This document shows, piece after piece, positions 18,648 through 29,613 of a stretch of 64,000 nt of DNA; position 1 is the first letter of the stretch, and the number at the start of each line of letters is the position of its first letter. The notes under the pieces were generated by a model. It ran no database searches, was not told where the DNA came from, and was given only the letters and a program-made list of their open reading frames with translations. Source of the stretch: Xanthobacteraceae bacterium (lineage in GTDB: Bacteria; Pseudomonadota; Alphaproteobacteria; Rhizobiales; Xanthobacteraceae); contig JARLJA010000082.1 of NCBI GenBank assembly GCA_031291445.1, forward strand, positions 1-64,000, in the 5' to 3' direction. The position numbers were made by a program, and so were the translations under genes.

Positions 18648-19451
18648 CTACTTGCCGTTGGCCGCGTCAACCGCGCGCGCCGCGAGCACGCCGATCAGAT
18701 GCGCGCGGTATTCCGCGCTGCCGTGAATGTCGGCGTTGAGCCCGTCGGCCGGGACGCTGAGCCCCTCGAGCGCCTTCGACGCGAAGCGCTTCTTCAGCGC
18801 CTCCTCGAACGCGGTGACGCGGAACACGCCGTCGGCGCCCGCGCCGGTGACCGCGACGCCGACGTCCGAGGGCCGCCGCGCGACGAACACGCCGACCAGC
18901 GCATAGCGCGAGGCCTGGTTGCGAAACTTCACATAGGCCGCCTTCTTCGGCAGCGGGAACGTGACGCGGGTGATGATCTCGTCGCTCTCGAGCGCGGTGG
19001 TGAACAGGCCGGCAAAGAACTCCTCGGCCTTGAGGCGGCGCTTGTTGGTGACGATGGTGGCGCCCAGCGCGAGGCAGGCCGCCGGATAGTCGGCGGTGGG
19101 ATCGTTGTTGGCGAGCGAGCCGCCGATGGTGCCGCGATGGCGCACCGCCGGATCGCCGATCACGCCGGCGAGATAGGCCAGCGCCGGGATCGCCTCGCCG
19201 ACGATGGGCGAACCGGCGACGTCGGCGTGGGTGGTCATGGCACCGATCGACAGCGCCCGGCCCTTCATCTCGATGCCGGAGAGATTCTCCACCTTGGAGA
19301 GATCGACCAGGTGGGGCGGGCTCGCCAGCCGCTGCTTCATCACCGGGATCAGGGTATGGCCGCCGGCTACCAGCTTGGCGTCCTCGTTCTTGGCGAGAAG
19401 GTTGGCGGCCTGCCGCACGGTGGCCGGACGATGAAACTTGAATTCGTACAT
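18648..19451 (-). CDS. coxM: FAD-binding medium subunit of a CO dehydrogenase/xanthine dehydrogenase-type hydroxylase
   Basis: The 267-residue flavoprotein has the two FAD-binding motifs of CoxM-like subunits: AGGHT (residues 29-33) and TIGGS (108-112) followed by LANNDPTADYP. It would carry electrons from the iron-sulphur subunit to FAD. It lies 53 bases downstream of coxS, but the large molybdopterin-binding subunit that normally accompanies both is not encoded in the cluster. ATG at 19451 gives the standard start MYEFKFHRP. Confidence 0.9.
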   Translation of the reverse strand: MYEFKFHRPATVRQAANLLAKNEDAKLVAGGHTLIPVMKQRLASPPHLVDLSKVENLSGIEMKGRALSIGAMTTHADVAGSPIVGEAIPALAYLAGVIGDPAVRHRGTIGGSLANNDPTADYPAACLALGATIVTNKRRLKAEEFFAGLFTTALESDEIITRVTFPLPKKAAYVKFRNQASRYALVGVFVARRPSDVGVAVTGAGADGVFRVTAFEEALKKRFASKALEGLSVPADGLNADIHGSAEYRAHLIGVLAARAVDAANGK

Positions 19452-19504
19452 CGGGTATCCTTGAGGGTGTCCCTGGAAAGCGCGCGCTCGCTCAGAACGA
19501 AAGA

Positions 19505-19981
19505 TCAGGCCGACTTCGCCATGGCCTTGGCGCCGGCCGCGATCGATTCGACGATGTTGTGATAGCCGGTGCACCGGCAAAGATTGCCTTCGAGCTCCTC
19601 GCGGATGGTGTGGTGGTCGAGGTCATGGCCCTTGCGGCGCACCAGGTCGACCGCGGTCATGATCATGCCGGGCGTGCAGTAGCCGCACTGCAGGCCGTGG
19701 TGCTCGCGAAACGCCTCCTGCATCGGATGCAGCGTGTCGCCGGCGGCGAGCCCCTCGATGGTGGTGATGTTCTGGCCGTCGACCATCACCGCGAGCGTGG
19801 TGCAGGACTTGACCGCCTTGCCGTCGACATGGACCACGCAGGCCCCGCACTGCGAGGTGTCGCAGCCGACATGGGTCCCGGTCAGGCCGAGGTTTTCACG
19901 CAGGAACTGAACCAGCAGGGTGCGCGGGTCGACATTGCCCGTGACCGGATTGCCGTTCACGATGAGGGAAATCTTGGCCAC
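19505..19981 (-). CDS. coxS: [2Fe-2S] small subunit of a CO dehydrogenase/xanthine dehydrogenase-type hydroxylase
   Basis: The 158-residue protein has the plant-ferredoxin-type cluster ligands Cys40, Cys45, Cys48 and Cys60, and the second cluster ligands Cys99, Cys102, Cys135 and Cys137 (CGYCTPG ... CRCTGY). The start is GTG at 19981 ([10 protein letters not shown]), with GGAGGAG nine bases upstream; the longer in-frame extension is unsupported. It is the electron-relay subunit of molybdenum hydroxylases. Between it and coxM there are only 53 bases. Confidence 0.92.
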   Translation of the reverse strand: MAKISLIVNGNPVTGNVDPRTLLVQFLRENLGLTGTHVGCDTSQCGACVVHVDGKAVKSCTTLAVMVDGQNITTIEGLAAGDTLHPMQEAFREHHGLQCGYCTPGMIMTAVDLVRRKGHDLDHHTIREELEGNLCRCTGYHNIVESIAAGAKAMAKSA

Positions 19982-20180
19982 CAGAAGGGTCTCCTCCGAC
20001 ACCGCGGGGGGCGGCGCCACTCTTTAAGGACGTCAGATTGCGGGATGTTCGAAATTCGGCGCGATCATAAGTGCCCGCGCCGGCTTGGGCAACCGCGGCA
20101 ACCGCCTCAGCGCCATGCAGTTTTCGGCGTTGCCGCCGGCCTGCGGGGGCTCGCCGGCGGCAATCGGTCGGCAGCCGCCG

Positions 20181-20633
20181 TCAGCTCCCGGCCTTCACCG
20201 CGTCGGCGAATTTGGCGAAAAAGTCGTCGCCCAGCTTCTTGGCCGCCCCGTTGATCAGGCGCTGGCCGAGCTGGGCCAGCTTGCCGCCGATCTGGGCCTC
20301 GACCTCATAGGTCAGCAGCGTACCGCCATCGCTGTCCTTCAGCGCCACCGTCGCGCCGCCCTTGGCGAAGCCGGCCACCCCGCCCTCGCCTTCGCCGGAG
20401 ATCTTGTAGCTGTTCGGCGGATCGAAATCGCTCAGCGTCACCCGCCCCTTGAAGCGCGCCGACACCGGCCCGACCTTCATTTTGGCGGTGGCGCGAAACT
20501 CGTGGTCCGAGGTCTTCTCCAGCTCCTCGCATCCCGGGATGCAGGCCTTGAGCACCTCCGGATCGTTGAGCTTGCTCCACACCACCTCCCGGGACGCGGG
20601 CAGTTGAACCTCCCCGTTCATTGTCATCGCCAT
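20181..20633 (-). CDS. coxG: CoxG-like SRPBCC protein
   Basis: The 150-residue protein has the CoxG pattern: MNGEVQLPASREVVWSKLNDPEVLKACIPGCEELEK, then FRATAKMKVGPVSARFKGRVTLSDFDPPNSYKISGEGEGGVAGFAKGGATVAL. CoxG in Oligotropha recruits CO dehydrogenase to the membrane. GGGAG nine bases before the ATG supports the start. It is the first gene of the minus-strand cox-type operon, with a 199-base gap to coxS that contains no gene. Confidence 0.88.
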   Translation of the reverse strand: MAMTMNGEVQLPASREVVWSKLNDPEVLKACIPGCEELEKTSDHEFRATAKMKVGPVSARFKGRVTLSDFDPPNSYKISGEGEGGVAGFAKGGATVALKDSDGGTLLTYEVEAQIGGKLAQLGQRLINGAAKKLGDDFFAKFADAVKAGS

Positions 20634-20923
20634 CGCGTTTACTCCCTGAATTGTCACCGGCCCGCCGGCCGCCCTCGATACCGCTGTTTGGCCGTGATTG
20701 AAACAGGCCCGGCGGGGCCCGACAAGGCAGCGACAAGTAGTAGGCGCCGTGCGGCACCAAGCGCAGTGGCACGAACGGCCCGGCTGACCAGGGTCACGGC
20801 GGGCGACGTGGCGCGGTGTCGGTTCCGGCGCGCCGCAGAATCTGCCAAGAGATGGGCTCGAACAGACGGACTTCAAGGCACGGACTTCAGGACGGATCTG
20901 AACCGGTTCACGAGGAGACGCTC

Positions 20924-21706
20924 ATGCCCATGGTCGATGCCGACGGTTGCCGGCTCAACGTCGCGGTCGAAGGCCGCGACGGCGGCCCGACCCTGATGCT
21001 CTCGAATTCGCTCGGCACCACCATGCAGCTGTGGGAGCCGCAGATGCCGGCGCTGACCAAGGTGTTCCGTGTCATCCGCTACGACCGGCGCGGCCACGGC
21101 AAGTCCGACATCGGCACGACGCCCTACAGCATCGAGCGGTTCGGCCGCGACGTGCTGGCGATCCTCGACGATCTCAACATCGCCCGGACGCACTGGTGCG
21201 GGATCTCGATGGGCGGCATGGTCGGCCAGTGGCTGGCCGCCCATGCGCCGGAGCGCTTCGACAAGGTGATCCTGGCCAATACCGCCTGCTACTACCCGGA
21301 CCCGTCGGGCTGGGACGCCCGCATCACAGCCATTCGCGAGGGCGGTCTCGCCGCCATCGCCGACACCGTCATGAACGCGTGGTTCACCGCCGACTTCCGC
21401 GAGCGCGCGCCGCAGGTGGTGGCGAAGATGACGGCGATGCTGACGGCGACGCCGGCCGAGGGCTACATCGCCTGTTGCGAGGCGCTGCGCACGCTGGACC
21501 TGCGCGCGCTGCTGCCCACCATCTCACGGCCGACTCTGGTGATCGCCGGACGGCACGATCCCTCGACGCCGCTGGCGGCGGGTGAACTGATCCGCAGCCA
21601 GATTCCCCGCGCCAGCATGACCATCCTCGACGCCGCGCACATTTCCAACGTCGAGCAGCCGCACGCCTTCACCGACGCCGTGGTCGGCTTCCTGACCCAG
21701 CGCTGA
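20924..21706 (+). CDS. pcaD: 3-oxoadipate enol-lactonase
   Basis: This 260-residue alpha/beta hydrolase has the PcaD features: nucleophile elbow GISMGGM with Ser95, the aspartate in IAGRHDPSTP and the catalytic His in LDAAHISNVEQP. It hydrolyses 3-oxoadipate enol-lactone in the protocatechuate branch of the beta-ketoadipate pathway. GAGGAG six bases upstream fixes the start. No other pca genes are adjacent. It is divergent from coxG. Confidence 0.82.
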   Translation: MPMVDADGCRLNVAVEGRDGGPTLMLSNSLGTTMQLWEPQMPALTKVFRVIRYDRRGHGKSDIGTTPYSIERFGRDVLAILDDLNIARTHWCGISMGGMVGQWLAAHAPERFDKVILANTACYYPDPSGWDARITAIREGGLAAIADTVMNAWFTADFRERAPQVVAKMTAMLTATPAEGYIACCEALRTLDLRALLPTISRPTLVIAGRHDPSTPLAAGELIRSQIPRASMTILDAAHISNVEQPHAFTDAVVGFLTQR

Positions 21707-21761
21707 GGGGCGGCGGCCCGGCGGCGGTCGTGAGACCCGCTGCGCGAGCGATACTCCATCT

Positions 21762-21918
21762 CGTCACCCGCGGGCTTGACCACCGTAAGTCGGGCTTGCC
21801 CGACTTACGGCACTTTAGACGGACACAGCTCGGCGAGAGCCGAGCTGCTACGGGTCCACGCTTTGCCGCAACTACCGAAAGTGAAGAGTGGATGCGCGGG
21901 ACAAGCCCGCGCATGACG
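21762..21918. repeat. MITE-like palindromic repeat, copy A
   Basis: The left end CGTCACCCGCGGGCTTGACC and the right end reverse-complement CGTCATGCGCGGGCTTGTCC are near-identical terminal inverted repeats. The interior holds a perfect hairpin CCGTAAGTCGGGC / GCCCGACTTACGG, a second inverted segment AGCTCGGC / GCCGAGCT, and the core TGCTACGGGTCCACGCTTT. A second copy with the same ends and core is at 57944-58074. No transposase is encoded inside, so it would be non-autonomous. Confidence 0.75.
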
Positions 21919-21931
21919 ATGAGGTCAACGT

Positions 21932-22462
21932 CTACGTCAGCGACAACTCACCGGACCGCGCGCCGTCGTCGCTAGGCGCGCTCTCCGCCACCGGCTTCTC
22001 CAGCGCCGGCGCGGTTTCGACCAGCATGACGATCGCAATCGACAGCAGCAGCAGGAGTTCGCTGGCGTGCAGCCGCAGGCCGGCGGCCTCGCCGACCCTG
22101 GCCGCCAGCACCATGCAGATGAAGCTGACGACGCTGCCGAGCGCGAGCGCGATCGCCAGCGCTTCGTTGGTCTCGCCGCGATCGCGGGTCGAAGTCCGCG
22201 CGGCCAGGGCGACGAACAGGGCGAAGAACGCCACCACCGTCAGCTTGGCGAGCGCCAGCAGCCAGGCGAACCGCACCGTCGCCAGCGTGCCGAGTTGCAG
22301 GTAGTCGCTGACGAACAGCGCCACCGCCATGTTGGCGCGCTCGTAATAGAGCCCGTGGACCGGCGACATCGCGATCTTGATCGCCGGGATCGCCCAGGTC
22401 GGGATGATGTAGGCGGCGACCAGCGCGCCGTTGAACGTACCGAGCTTCCAGCCCTTGACCAT
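21932..22462 (-). CDS. Four-helix membrane protein of unknown function
   Basis: The 176-residue protein has about four hydrophobic spans (GALVAAYIIPTWAIPAIKIAM, LLALAKLTVVAFFALFVALAA, LAIALALGSVVSFICMVLAARV, LLLLLSIAIVMLVETAPAL), then a charged tail. I do not recognise a named family. The stop lies 14 bases beyond the MITE-like repeat, and the gene is isolated on its strand. The start at 22462 (MVKGWKLGTFNG) is the first ATG in frame. Confidence 0.68.
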   Translation of the reverse strand: MVKGWKLGTFNGALVAAYIIPTWAIPAIKIAMSPVHGLYYERANMAVALFVSDYLQLGTLATVRFAWLLALAKLTVVAFFALFVALAARTSTRDRGETNEALAIALALGSVVSFICMVLAARVGEAAGLRLHASELLLLLSIAIVMLVETAPALEKPVAESAPSDDGARSGELSLT

Positions 22463-22636
22463 GTCCGGATCCGCCTGCCGATGCCCCTCCTGGCAAGCGC
22501 CGTAAGAGGTCGATTGAGGTTACGAATTAAGCGGACGTTAACGCCGTCAGGCAATGGAAACCATTTGTTTACCCTAACGCGAAGAATTCTCGTGGGAATC
22601 GGAACCCGCCGGGTCGTCTGGCACGAAAATTGACAC

Positions 22637-22662
22637 GAAAAATCCCGCCTCGCGGCGGGATT
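22637..22662 (-). terminator. Rho-independent terminator on the minus strand
   Basis: The stem aatcccgcc / ggcgggatt with loop tcgc is followed, reading the minus strand, by a T-run (ATTTTT). It lies 56 bases beyond the stop of the Gln/Asn-rich microprotein, which supports that gene being transcribed. Confidence 0.75.
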
Positions 22663-22717
22663 CTCGTATTCATTGCCAGTTCGGGCAGGCGGTTCGGAGC
22701 CCCGCCCGCCTCGGGTC

Positions 22718-22867
22718 CTAGCGCTGCGGCCGCTGGTCGGGGTTCTGCGGCTTCTGGGGGGTCTGCTGCGACTGCTGGCCAGGCTTCTGGCCGCCGCCCT
22801 GCTGCTGACCCGGCTTCTGGTTCGGATTCTGCTGGGACTGCTGGTCGTTCTGGTTCGGATTGGACAT
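22718..22867 (-). CDS. Gln/Asn/Pro-rich microprotein
   Basis: The 49-residue protein is almost wholly Q, N, P, K and G (MSNPNQNDQQSQQNPNQ to NPDQRPQR), with no hydrophobic segment or cysteine, so it is presumably cytosolic and disordered. GGAG eight bases before the ATG and a rho-independent terminator downstream argue that it is a real transcription unit. No function can be assigned. Confidence 0.6.
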   Translation of the reverse strand: MSNPNQNDQQSQQNPNQKPGQQQGGGQKPGQQSQQTPQKPQNPDQRPQR

Positions 22868-23224
22868 GCCAAGTCTCCACTGTGCTTCTCTGCAACGCTG
22901 AGCCAACTGCCGGCCGGCGTCCTGGTTGCGGTTCCGGCCCAAAAAACCTTGATCGTGATCTGCTCCGGCCCCGCCGGGACGACGTCGGTTCGGATGCCGC
23001 GCGGTGCCGGGCGACCGGCGCAGGGCAAAAGTGTTCCGTGGACAGAGGCTTAGCGGCTCCGCCGCGGTGTTGCGGGGCCCGGTTCCCGCTGTTAGGAATT
23101 GCAACGAGATGCCATGGTCCGGCTGCCGGAGCCCCACGGCGCGTCTTGTCCCTCTCGCGAGGGGACCCGGCCCTGTCGTGGCCGATCCCGCCGCGCACGA
23201 TGCCCCTCTCGCTGACGGCAGCCC
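22868..23224. other. Divergent intergenic region upstream of livH
   Basis: This 357-base region lies between the microprotein and livH and must hold both promoters. It contains a short inverted segment ccctctcgcgaggg near 23152. I see no gene. No clear Shine-Dalgarno precedes livH. Confidence 0.55.
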
Positions 23225-24139
23225 ATGGATTACTTCGCCCAGCAGCTCATCAACGGCATTGCCCTCGGCTCGATCTACGGGCTGATCGCGATCGGCTACA
23301 CCATGGTCTACGGCATCGTCGGCATGATCAATTTCGCCCACGGCGACATCTTCATGATCGGCGGCTTCATCGCGCTGATCTCGTTCCTGGTGCTGGTGTC
23401 GATCGGCGTCACCGCGGTGCCCGTGGTGCTGCTCCTGGTGCTGATCGTGGCGATGGCGACCACCGCGCTCTACGGCTGGACCGTGGAGCGCATCGCCTAT
23501 CGCCCGCTGCGCCACTCCTTCCGGCTGGCGCCGATGCTGTCGGCGATCGGCATGTCGTTCGTGCTGTCGAATTTCTCCCAGGTCTCACAGGGCGCCCGGA
23601 TCAAGTCGATCGCCCCGATCATCACCGGCGGCTACACGCTGTTCGAGACCGGTGGCTTCGCGGTCCGACTGTCCAACATCCAGATCTTCATCGTGCTGAC
23701 CACGGTGGCGCTGCTGCTGGCGTTCTCCTGGCTCGTCGGCCGCACCCGGCTCGGCCGCGACATGCGCGCCTGCGAGCAGGACCAGACCATGGCGGCGCTG
23801 CTCGGCGTCGATGTCGACCGCACCATCTCCATGACCTTCGTCATCGGCGCGGCGCTCGCCTCCGTCGCCGGGCTGATGTACCTGCTCTATTACGGCGTGG
23901 TCGACTTCTTCATGGGCTTCGTCGCCGGCATCAAGGCCTTCACCGCCGCGGTGCTGGGCGGCATCGGGTCGCTGCCCGGCGCGATGCTGGGCGGGCTCGC
24001 CATCGGGCTGATCGAAACCTTCTGGGCGGCGTATTTCTCGTCCGAGTACAAGGACGTCGCCGCGTTCTCGATCCTGATCGTGGTCCTCATCTTTCTTCCG
24101 ACCGGCCTGCTCGGCCGTCCGGAAGTCGAGAAAGTCTGA
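23225..24139 (+). CDS. livH: Branched-chain amino-acid ABC transporter permease LivH
   Basis: The 304-residue inner-membrane protein has the LivH N-terminus MDYFAQQLINGIALGSIYGLIAIGYTMVYGIVGMINFAHGD with about eight hydrophobic spans and the coupling segment RACEQDQTMAALLGVDVDRTI that contacts the ATPases. It pairs with LivM to form the translocation path for leucine-type or other amino acids. It is the first gene of a same-strand cluster livH-livM-livG-livF. Confidence 0.93.
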   Translation: MDYFAQQLINGIALGSIYGLIAIGYTMVYGIVGMINFAHGDIFMIGGFIALISFLVLVSIGVTAVPVVLLLVLIVAMATTALYGWTVERIAYRPLRHSFRLAPMLSAIGMSFVLSNFSQVSQGARIKSIAPIITGGYTLFETGGFAVRLSNIQIFIVLTTVALLLAFSWLVGRTRLGRDMRACEQDQTMAALLGVDVDRTISMTFVIGAALASVAGLMYLLYYGVVDFFMGFVAGIKAFTAAVLGGIGSLPGAMLGGLAIGLIETFWAAYFSSEYKDVAAFSILIVVLIFLPTGLLGRPEVEKV

Positions 24140-24151
24140 GCGGGTTCCGGC

Positions 24152-25473
<1,322 letters not shown>

Positions 25474-25477
<4 letters not shown>

Positions 25478-26303
25478 CGGGCTCCGACATCCTTGAGGTC
25501 ACCCACCTGTCGATGACGTTCGGCGGCATCCGCGCCGTCAGCGACCTCTCCTTCACCGCCGGCCGCGGCGCCATCACCGCGCTGATCGGGCCCAACGGCG
25601 CCGGCAAGACCACCGTCTTCAACTGCATCACCGGCTTCTACAAGCCGACCACCGGCATGATCCGCCTGGTCCACGACGATAACCGCGACTTCCTGCTCGA
25701 GCGGCTGTTCGACTTCCGCATCGCCAAGCGCGCCAGGGTGGCCCGCACCTTCCAGAACATCCGGCTGTTCTCCGGCATGACGCTGCTGGAAAACCTCATG
25801 GTGGCGCAGCACAACCCGCTGATGCGGGCCTCGGGCTTCACCGTGCTGGGGCTGTTCGGCGCGCCGGGCTATCGCGCCGCCGAGCGCGCGGCGATCGACC
25901 GCGCCCGCCACTGGCTCGACCGCATCGGCCTGATCGCGCGGGCCGACGACGCCGCCGGCAACCTGCCCTATGGCGACCAGCGTCGCCTCGAGATCGCGCG
26001 CGCCATGTGCACCGAGCCGGCGCTGTTGTGCCTCGACGAACCCGCCGCCGGGCTCAACGCGCGCGAGAGCGAGGCTCTCGGCGAGCTCCTGCTGTCGATC
26101 CGCGGCGACACCGGAACGTCGCTGCTGCTGATCGAGCACGACATGTCGGTGGTGATGGGGATCTCCGACCGCATCGTGGTGCTCGACCACGGCGTCAGGA
26201 TCGCCGAGGGCACGCCGAAGGAGATCCGCGACGATCCCAGGGTGATCGCCGCCTATCTCGGCAGCGACGAGGAAGACGCCGTCGCCGAAATGGAGGGCTC
26301 GGC

Positions 26304-26307
<4 letters not shown>
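25474..26307 (+). CDS. livG: Branched-chain amino-acid ABC transporter ATPase LivG
   Basis: The 277-residue ATPase has Walker A GPNGAGKTT, the LivG-type insertion between Walker A and the signature (FNCITGFYKPTTGMIRL ... ARTFQNIRLFSGMTLLENLMVAQH), a signature region NLPYGDQRRLEIARAM and Walker B LLCLDEPAAGLN. The signature reads LPYGDQR rather than LSGGQ, which is usual for LivG. It overlaps livM upstream and livF downstream by four bases each. Confidence 0.93.
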
Positions 26308-27049
<742 letters not shown>

Positions 27050-27053
<4 letters not shown>

Positions 27054-27415
27054 GCAATGAATTCAACGTCGCCACGCTCGCGCATTTCGCGTTCATCACC
27101 GGCCTGCTCGGCTGCGGCTGCGCCTGGCTCGCCGGGCGCGCCATCGCGCAGACCTGGCGGCCGCCGCCGATGGTGGCCGGCGCCGCCGTGCTGCTGTCGC
27201 TCGCGGTCCGCTTCGTCCATTTCGCGCTGTTCGGCGAGCCGCTGCTGGCGCCGCTCACCTTGGCGATCGAATTCGCCATCCTGCTCGGCGTCGCGCTGCT
27301 GGCCTGGCGCCGCACCCGGGCGCAGCAGATGGTGCGGCAATATTACTGGCTGTACGAGGCGCGCGGCTGGCTTGGCTGGCGGGAGCGGACCGGCGCCGGC
27401 ACCGGCCCAACCTGA
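27050..27415 (+). CDS. Small membrane protein of the liv operon (DUF6867-like)
   Basis: The 121-residue protein has three predicted spans (LAHFAFITGLLGCGCAWLAG, MVAGAAVLLSLAVRFVHFALF, LTLAIEFAILLGVALLAW) and a C-terminal RQYYWLYEARGWLGWRE. It overlaps livF by four bases and precedes livK, so it belongs to the transporter operon. I believe it matches the small family DUF6867 found beside liv genes in related bacteria, but the name is from memory. It could assist assembly or regulation of the transporter. Confidence 0.75.
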
Positions 27416-27500
27416 GCCGCCGCGCTTGACTGCGCCCACGACTTGGCGATCAAATCCGCATCGAGCATCATCCCGCGCCGCATTCGCAAAGGAACACCGC

Positions 27501-28661
27501 ATGACATCATTTCGTCGTATTGGACCCATGCTCGCTTTCAGATCGGCGGCAGTGGCCGTGGGCGCGGCGCTGGCGCTGGGGCTCGCCGGCCTGTCCGGCG
27601 CCGCAGCACAGGACATCCCGATCGCGGTCGCCGGCCCGATGACCGGCGGCGAATCCGCGTTCGGCCGCCAGCTCCAGAACGGCGCGACCATGGCAGTGGA
27701 CGACCTCAACGCCGCCGGCGGCGTGCTGGGCAAGAAGCTCAAGCTCGAGATCGGCGACGACGCCTGCGACCCCAAGCAGGCGCGCTCCATCGCCGAGAAG
27801 CTCGCCGGCATGGGCATCCCGTTCGTCGCCGGACATTTCTGCTCGTCGTCGTCGATCCCGGCCTCGGAAGCCTATGCCGAAGGCAACGTGCTGCAGATCA
27901 CGCCGGCCTCGACCAACCCGCTGTTCACCGAACGCAAGCTGTGGAACGTGCTGCGGCTGTGCGGCCGCGACGACCAGCAGGGCGTGGTGGCCGCCGACTT
28001 CCTGGTCAAGAACTACAAGGGCAAGAACATCGCCATCCTGAACGACAAGTCGACCTACGGCAAAGGCCTCGCCGACGAGACGAAGAAGGCACTCAACAAG
28101 GCCGGCATCCAGGAGAAGATGTTCGAGTCGTACAACAAGGGCGACAAGGATTTCACCGCCATCGTCTCGCGCCTGAAGCGCGACAACATCGATCTGGTCT
28201 ATGTCGGCGGCTACCACCAGGAGAGCGGCCTCTTGGTGCGGCAGATGCGTGACCAGGGCCTGCAGACCACGCTGATGGGCGGCGATGCCCTCAACGACAA
28301 GGAATTCTCCTCGGTCACCGGTCCGGCCGGCGCCGGCACGCTGTTCACCTTCGGCCCCGACCCGCGCAACAAGCCGACCGCCAAGGCCATCGTCGACAAG
28401 TTCAAGGCCAAGGGCATCGATCCGGAAGGCTACACGCTCTACACCTACGCCGCCGTGCAGGTCTGGGCCCAGGCCGTGGCCAAGGCCGGCACCACTGACG
28501 CCCAGAAGGTCGCCCAGACCATCAAGGCCGGCGAATGGGACACCGTGCTCGGCAAGCTGTCGTTCGACGACAAGGGCGACATCAAGGCGATCGACTACGT
28601 GGTCTACAAGTTCGACGACAAGGGCAACTACACCGAACTCGCGCCCGGCAAGGGCACGTAA
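27501..28661 (+). CDS. livK: Periplasmic branched-chain amino-acid-binding protein LivK/LivJ-like
   Basis: The 386-residue substrate-binding protein has a signal peptide (residues 1 to about 36, ending LSGAAAQ), then IPIAVAGPMTGGESAFGRQLQNGATMAVDDLNAAGGVLGKKLKLEIGDDACDPKQA, the normal start of type I periplasmic amino-acid receptors. AAAGGA eight bases before the ATG supports the start. It delivers substrate to the LivHMGF transporter encoded upstream. The exact ligand is unknown. Confidence 0.92.
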   Translation: MTSFRRIGPMLAFRSAAVAVGAALALGLAGLSGAAAQDIPIAVAGPMTGGESAFGRQLQNGATMAVDDLNAAGGVLGKKLKLEIGDDACDPKQARSIAEKLAGMGIPFVAGHFCSSSSIPASEAYAEGNVLQITPASTNPLFTERKLWNVLRLCGRDDQQGVVAADFLVKNYKGKNIAILNDKSTYGKGLADETKKALNKAGIQEKMFESYNKGDKDFTAIVSRLKRDNIDLVYVGGYHQESGLLVRQMRDQGLQTTLMGGDALNDKEFSSVTGPAGAGTLFTFGPDPRNKPTAKAIVDKFKAKGIDPEGYTLYTYAAVQVWAQAVAKAGTTDAQKVAQTIKAGEWDTVLGKLSFDDKGDIKAIDYVVYKFDDKGNYTELAPGKGT

Positions 28662-28687
28662 CGCCTCACCGCAATTCGCTCACAAAG

Positions 28688-28717
28688 AGGCCGCGGCGCT
28701 GGCGCTGCGGCCTTTTT
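28688..28717. terminator. Bidirectional rho-independent terminator between livK and ccdA
   Basis: AGGCCGC pairs with GCGGCCT around a GC-rich loop and is followed by TTTTT on the plus strand. It lies 26 bases after the livK stop and eight bases from the ccdA stop, so it can end both convergent transcripts. Confidence 0.8.
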
Positions 28718-28724
28718 CATGGGT

Positions 28725-29459
28725 TTAGCCGAACTTCGACAGCACCGGAAACGTCTCCAGCAGCCAGATGCTGACGTCGGAGATCGAGCCGGTGAGGAAC
28801 GCGATCCCGGTCAGCACCATGAGCGCGCCCATGGCGTGCTCGACGCGGGCGAGGTGCCGCTTCATCCGCGCGAACGCCGCGGAAAACTGTTCGACCGCAA
28901 GCGCCGCCAGCAGGAACGGAATGCCGAGGCCGGCGGAATAGGTCGCCAGCAGCATGGCGCCCTTGGTCACGGTGGTGGCGGAGGCCGCCACCGACAGGAT
29001 CGCCGCCAGGATCGGCCCGATGCAGGGCGTCCAGCCGAAGGCGAAGGCGAGCCCCATGGCATAGGCGCCCCACAGTCCGACCGGCCGCGGGATCGGCAGC
29101 CGCCGCTCCCGCATCAGGAGATCGATGCGGGTCAGGCCGAGGAAGTGCAGGCCCATGATGATGATGGCGACGCCGGCCACGATCGAGAGCTGCGCCGACC
29201 ACGCCCGCATCGCGGCGCCGATCAGGCTGGCGCTGGCGCCGAGCGCCACGAACACCGTCGAAAACCCGCACACGAAGGCCAGCGCCGACAGCATCACGGC
29301 GCGCTTCGACGCCGCCAGTTGCTCGTCGCTGGCGACATGCTCGATGGTCGCGCCGGTGAGATACACCAGATAGGGCGGCACCAGCGGCAGCACGCAGGGC
29401 GACAGAAAGCTGATCAACCCGGCGATCAGGGCGGCGGGAAAGGTGACATTGGCGTCCAT
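28725..29459 (-). CDS. ccdA: Cytochrome c biogenesis protein CcdA
   Basis: The 244-residue protein has six hydrophobic spans and the two redox cysteines of CcdA: Cys22 in FLSPCVLPLVPPYLVYL and Cys146 in FGWTPCIGPILA. It moves reducing equivalents from cytoplasmic thioredoxin to periplasmic thiol proteins for cytochrome c maturation. No ccm or resA genes are adjacent. It is convergent with livK and divergent from the P1-family peptidase gene. Confidence 0.93.
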   Translation of the reverse strand: MDANVTFPAALIAGLISFLSPCVLPLVPPYLVYLTGATIEHVASDEQLAASKRAVMLSALAFVCGFSTVFVALGASASLIGAAMRAWSAQLSIVAGVAIIIMGLHFLGLTRIDLLMRERRLPIPRPVGLWGAYAMGLAFAFGWTPCIGPILAAILSVAASATTVTKGAMLLATYSAGLGIPFLLAALAVEQFSAAFARMKRHLARVEHAMGALMVLTGIAFLTGSISDVSIWLLETFPVLSKFG

Positions 29460-29613
29460 GCGGGGCTACATGCACCCGCGCGGCAGAGCAAGGCAAGCCC
29501 CCGGCACGGTCCGCTCCAGCCGTTGTGATCGAGATCTGATGGCACCGCCCCGACCGTTGACCGGCGGCCACGCCCGCGCCCATTCTGGCCCCGGCTCTCC
29601 AGGAGATTTTCGC

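Noticed and set aside
21783-21810. Hairpin CCGTAAGTCGGGC/GCCCGACTTACGG as a pcaD terminator
   Set aside because: No T-run follows. It is better explained as an internal arm of the MITE-like repeat.
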